NCBI RefSeq assembly: GCF_009183365.2
Contig: NZ_CP068230.1
Coordinates: 1,889,001 to 1,953,000 of the forward strand
From: Shewanella algae
Lineage (GTDB): Bacteria > Pseudomonadota > Gammaproteobacteria > Enterobacterales > Shewanellaceae
DNA length: 64,000 nucleotides
Direction: 5' to 3'
Position 1 is the first letter of the stretch. Each line of letters starts with the position of its first letter. A program made the translations under genes and the position numbers. The notes under the pieces were generated by a model that saw only the letters and a program-made list of their open reading frames with translations, was not told the origin of the DNA and made no database searches. Shown in pieces: positions 61,429 to 64,000 of the stretch.

Positions 61429-63897
61429 ATGAAAAGACTCATTTTGGGTGTTGCAATCGCATCTGCACTTGGACTGACAGCATGTGGTGAAGACAGCTAT
61501 AACGAACTTAAGGATAAGACAGAGCCGCTCATCCCTGAGTCCCATTTGGTGTTTGATCCTGCCAAAGCTGAAGTTCCCTTGCCAAACGACCTACTGCTCA
61601 ACGGCACCACAGACGGTACCTTGAATATTCCAGGAGAAGCCTCCGGTGACTATACCAATCCGCAGCTGGCGCTGGGCGCGCTGGATGGCTGGTCAACCAC
61701 GCAACCGATAACCATAGATATTGAACCTTCCAAAGATAACAGCGGCAATACCCTGAGCCTGCTGGCATCTTCCGTGGCCCAGCCTGGAGCGGTGAGAATG
61801 TTTGAAGCTGTCAGCGGCGGCCCGCTTTCTTCCAAAGCCGAGTGCCAGGCCAAGCCTTCGGTTTCTGCCTGTGAAGTGGGTGAAGAGCTGGTTTGGGGGG
61901 AAGACTTTATCACTCAAGCGTCCGGCAACAAGATTGTTATTGTGCCACTGAAGCCACTTAAGCCCGCTCAGTCTTATATCTATGCCACCACTAAACTCAT
62001 CATGGATTCGGCCGAGCGCCCGATAGCGCCTTCCTACACCTATGGCCTGTTGAAACTGGATATCGACACAGCGCCGCTGGAAACCGCCGATCAATTGATG
62101 CTGCAAACTCTGGTAAACAGTTATGAGAAGGGCATGGCGGCGGCTCATGGCGTCGACAAGGAAAGCATTACCTATTCAGGCCTGTTTACCACCCAGTCGG
62201 TGGCCGATGTTTATGAAACCACCAAGCTGCTGATGCTGCAACCCGGCTCACCCTATGCGCCCAAGTGGTTGCAAACTCCGACTCCAGCCGGCTATACAGT
62301 GGCGATGGCAGCTGGGCTTACCCCTGCTGACGGCATAGCCTATGTATTGGCGGATTTGGCCGATGTCTACACTGCGGCCATTGAAGTACCGGTTTACGGC
62401 ACTTGTTCATCGGCAAGCTGTGACGGCATTAACGGCTATTGGCAGGCCCAGGGCGACAGCCCGGTATCTGTGTTGCTGGCGCTGCAGGCCGGTACTCTGA
62501 GCCAGGAGAACTTTGCCGCCCAGGCGATGGCTTACAACATAGATCCCGCCGCTGCACTGGCCAATCCTTCCTTGTTGGCCGGCAAAGCGTGGAAACTGGA
62601 TGATGACAGTGCGGCCGATGCCACCAAGCACCTGACCCGCTTTAATCCCATTCCGGCGATTCGCAACTACGAAACTGTGCCTGTGCTGATCTCCATGCCC
62701 AACGCCACTAAGCTGGCGGCATTTTATGCCAGCCAGGGCTTGCCTTTCACGCCACCAACCAGTGGCTGGCCTACCACGATAGCGCTGCATGGTCTGGGTG
62801 GCGGCAAAGAGATGTCGCTGGCCTATGCCGGTAGTTATGCCGCAGCCGGTGTGGCTACAGTGGCCATGGATATGCCGCTGCACGGTGCCCGTTCATTTGA
62901 TGCCAATGGTGACGGCATCTATGAAGTGTCGGCCTCAGGTGCTGCCTATGGTAATGTTGTCGGCAAGCCGGATGCCTTCCAAAACGGCAATCCGCTGGTA
63001 TTTGTCAACATAGAAAGCACGCTGTCGGTACGGGATAACTTCCGTCAGGCGACCATGGATCATCTGGCGCTTAGAGCCGCGATAACAGGTATGTCGGCGC
63101 AACTGGCCGAAATGGGCGCGCCTCAGGTGTTTGATAATAACCAGATAACCGCTCAGGGGCTTAGCCTTGGCGCCATTGTCGGCACCAACTTCGCGACCTA
63201 TGCCAGCACAGGTTTGAAAGACCCTGCATCCGGCACAGCCTTGCCCAACTACTATGGCATCAAGGGCGCATCTTTGGTGGCGCCGAGCGGCGGCCTGGCG
63301 GGTTCTTTCGCCGGTTCAGCCACCTTTGCACCTCTGTTGTTTGCCAATGTGACGGCTTCCGATACCTTCAAGGCCTTGGTGGACGTGGCCAATAAACAAG
63401 GATATCAGCCGGGTTCGGCCGAATATGAGGCCCTGGTTCAGACGGTATACGCCGAATTTATCCCTACCTTCGCCTTTGCGGTGCAAACCGGGATAGAGTC
63501 AGCCGATCCTATCAACCAGACTGCCATGCTCAAGGCCACGGGTTTGCCGGTGCATCTGGTGGAAATCGTCGGTGATGGCGCTGGTAACAAGGGCGATCAG
63601 GTTCTGCCTGGTACTGTCGCGGGCTTCCCGCTGTCCGGCACTGAGCCTTTGATTGCGACTCTGGGGCTTAACTGCGTCGATCAGACCAGTGCCGGTGGCG
63701 GCGCTGTGCGCTTTGCCAAGGGGCATCACAGCTCACTCATTGACCCATCCGAAGTACCGGGCGTGACCGATGGCATGGCGGCTCAGGCGACGGCAGAAAT
63801 GCAGTCTCAGGCGTCTATTTTTGCCTCTTCTGCCGGTAAAGATGGTGCCAGCATTTTGGTGACCGACTCGTCCGTTCTGCAAAGCTGCGGTGGCTAA
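61429..63897 (+). CDS. VolA/Pla-1/cef-family surface lipoprotein lipase
   Basis: An 822-residue precursor beginning MKRLILGVAIASALGLTACG with a lipobox LTAC (Cys19). The alpha/beta-hydrolase half carries the nucleophile Ser near 579 in GLSLG, preceded by HGLGGGKE. Vibrio cholerae VolA is a surface-exposed lipoprotein lysophospholipase that frees fatty acids for FadL uptake; the same role is inferred. GGGGAAAAAAG precedes the ATG. Ends in a strong terminator. Confidence 0.88.
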   Translation: MKRLILGVAIASALGLTACGEDSYNELKDKTEPLIPESHLVFDPAKAEVPLPNDLLLNGTTDGTLNIPGEASGDYTNPQLALGALDGWSTTQPITIDIEPSKDNSGNTLSLLASSVAQPGAVRMFEAVSGGPLSSKAECQAKPSVSACEVGEELVWGEDFITQASGNKIVIVPLKPLKPAQSYIYATTKLIMDSAERPIAPSYTYGLLKLDIDTAPLETADQLMLQTLVNSYEKGMAAAHGVDKESITYSGLFTTQSVADVYETTKLLMLQPGSPYAPKWLQTPTPAGYTVAMAAGLTPADGIAYVLADLADVYTAAIEVPVYGTCSSASCDGINGYWQAQGDSPVSVLLALQAGTLSQENFAAQAMAYNIDPAAALANPSLLAGKAWKLDDDSAADATKHLTRFNPIPAIRNYETVPVLISMPNATKLAAFYASQGLPFTPPTSGWPTTIALHGLGGGKEMSLAYAGSYAAAGVATVAMDMPLHGARSFDANGDGIYEVSASGAAYGNVVGKPDAFQNGNPLVFVNIESTLSVRDNFRQATMDHLALRAAITGMSAQLAEMGAPQVFDNNQITAQGLSLGAIVGTNFATYASTGLKDPASGTALPNYYGIKGASLVAPSGGLAGSFAGSATFAPLLFANVTASDTFKALVDVANKQGYQPGSAEYEALVQTVYAEFIPTFAFAVQTGIESADPINQTAMLKATGLPVHLVEIVGDGAGNKGDQVLPGTVAGFPLSGTEPLIATLGLNCVDQTSAGGGAVRFAKGHHSSLIDPSEVPGVTDGMAAQATAEMQSQASIFASSAGKDGASILVTDSSVLQSCGG

Positions 63898-63924
63898 GCG
63901 GTTACTCATATGTTTTTTGTAACA

Positions 63925-63951
63925 AACCCGGCGAAATGCCGGGTTTTTTTA
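63925..63951 (+). terminator. Terminator of the lipase gene
   Basis: AACCCGGC-GAAAT-GCCGGGTT followed by seven T residues. Confidence 0.92.
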
Positions 63952-63964
63952 TCTATGCAAGGGC

Positions 63965-63973
63965 TGCTAGAAT
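63965..63973 (+). promoter_or_regulatory. Extended -10 of a downstream gene
   Basis: TGCTAGAAT is a TGn-extended -10 element 27 bp before the window ends; the gene it serves lies outside. Confidence 0.5.
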
Positions 63974-64000
63974 AGCGCGATTTTGTGTGCTTTCTCGCGG

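Noticed and set aside
1..64000. CRISPR arrays, rRNA genes or prophage
   Set aside because: No regularly spaced repeats, rRNA sequence, or phage structural or lysis genes seen on either strand.

Overview
The window looks like a chromosomal segment of a Shewanella, most likely from the S. algae group. The evidence is the gene content and order (clpX-lon-hupB-ppiD; folX beside yfcH; trpEGDCFBA facing rnm-yciO-scpA-scpB-rluB; yciK), a moderately high G+C, and a hydroxamate siderophore operon that includes a lysine-type decarboxylase, as described for avaroferrin-producing S. algae. This assignment is inference from recognised proteins; no search was run.

Layout. 0-6.4 kb: proteostasis block clpX, lon (with a sigma-32-like promoter), hupB and ppiD. 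6.5-11.3 kb: ung, a mop-type molybdate-binding gene, yfcH, folX, tqsA, a methyltransferase and a small unknown gene. 11.4-11.9 kb: an unassigned transcript-like unit with an extended -10, a 5' hairpin, a 32-codon ORF and a terminator. 11.9-27.9 kb: iron island. An esterase lipoprotein and a catecholate-type TonB receptor diverge around a Fur-box-like site. Facing them is a ten-gene minus-strand operon: decarboxylase, N-hydroxylase, acyltransferase, NIS synthetase, TonB receptor, binding protein, two permeases, ATPase and FhuF-type reductase. Together these make, export-independently recapture and reduce a dihydroxamate siderophore. 28.3-32.1 kb: TetR regulator with an HlyD/ABC efflux system. 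32.1-39.6 kb: map with an overlapping ParD-like gene, a sulfurtransferase, a DJ-1 protein, several small or unknown genes and one pseudogene broken by a stop at the end of its signal peptide.

40-46.9 kb: complete trp operon behind a Trp-Trp-Trp leader peptide and attenuator. 47-50.9 kb: rnm, yciO, scpA, scpB, rluB. 51-59.4 kb: accessory DNA lying between rluB and yciK, which are near neighbours in many relatives. It holds a sialidase-fold protein, a CbrC-like gene, three tandem copies (one complete) of a REP-associated tyrosine transposase, two attC-like sequences, an unknown two-TM protein, another unknown gene, and a TetR/membrane-protein pair around two operator palindromes. An IS5-type MITE ends this stretch and has rewritten the C-terminus of a zinc carboxypeptidase gene. 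60.4-63.9 kb: yciK and a VolA/Pla-1-type surface lipase.

The most unusual sequence-level observations are the 264-bp MITE with a TTAG target duplication that supplies a gene's stop codon (plus a relic of the same family at the yfcH stop codon), a hairpin placed exactly between the Shine-Dalgarno and start codon of the siderophore-binding protein gene, the ParD-like/MetAP overlap, and the integron-cassette-like traits of the accessory region.
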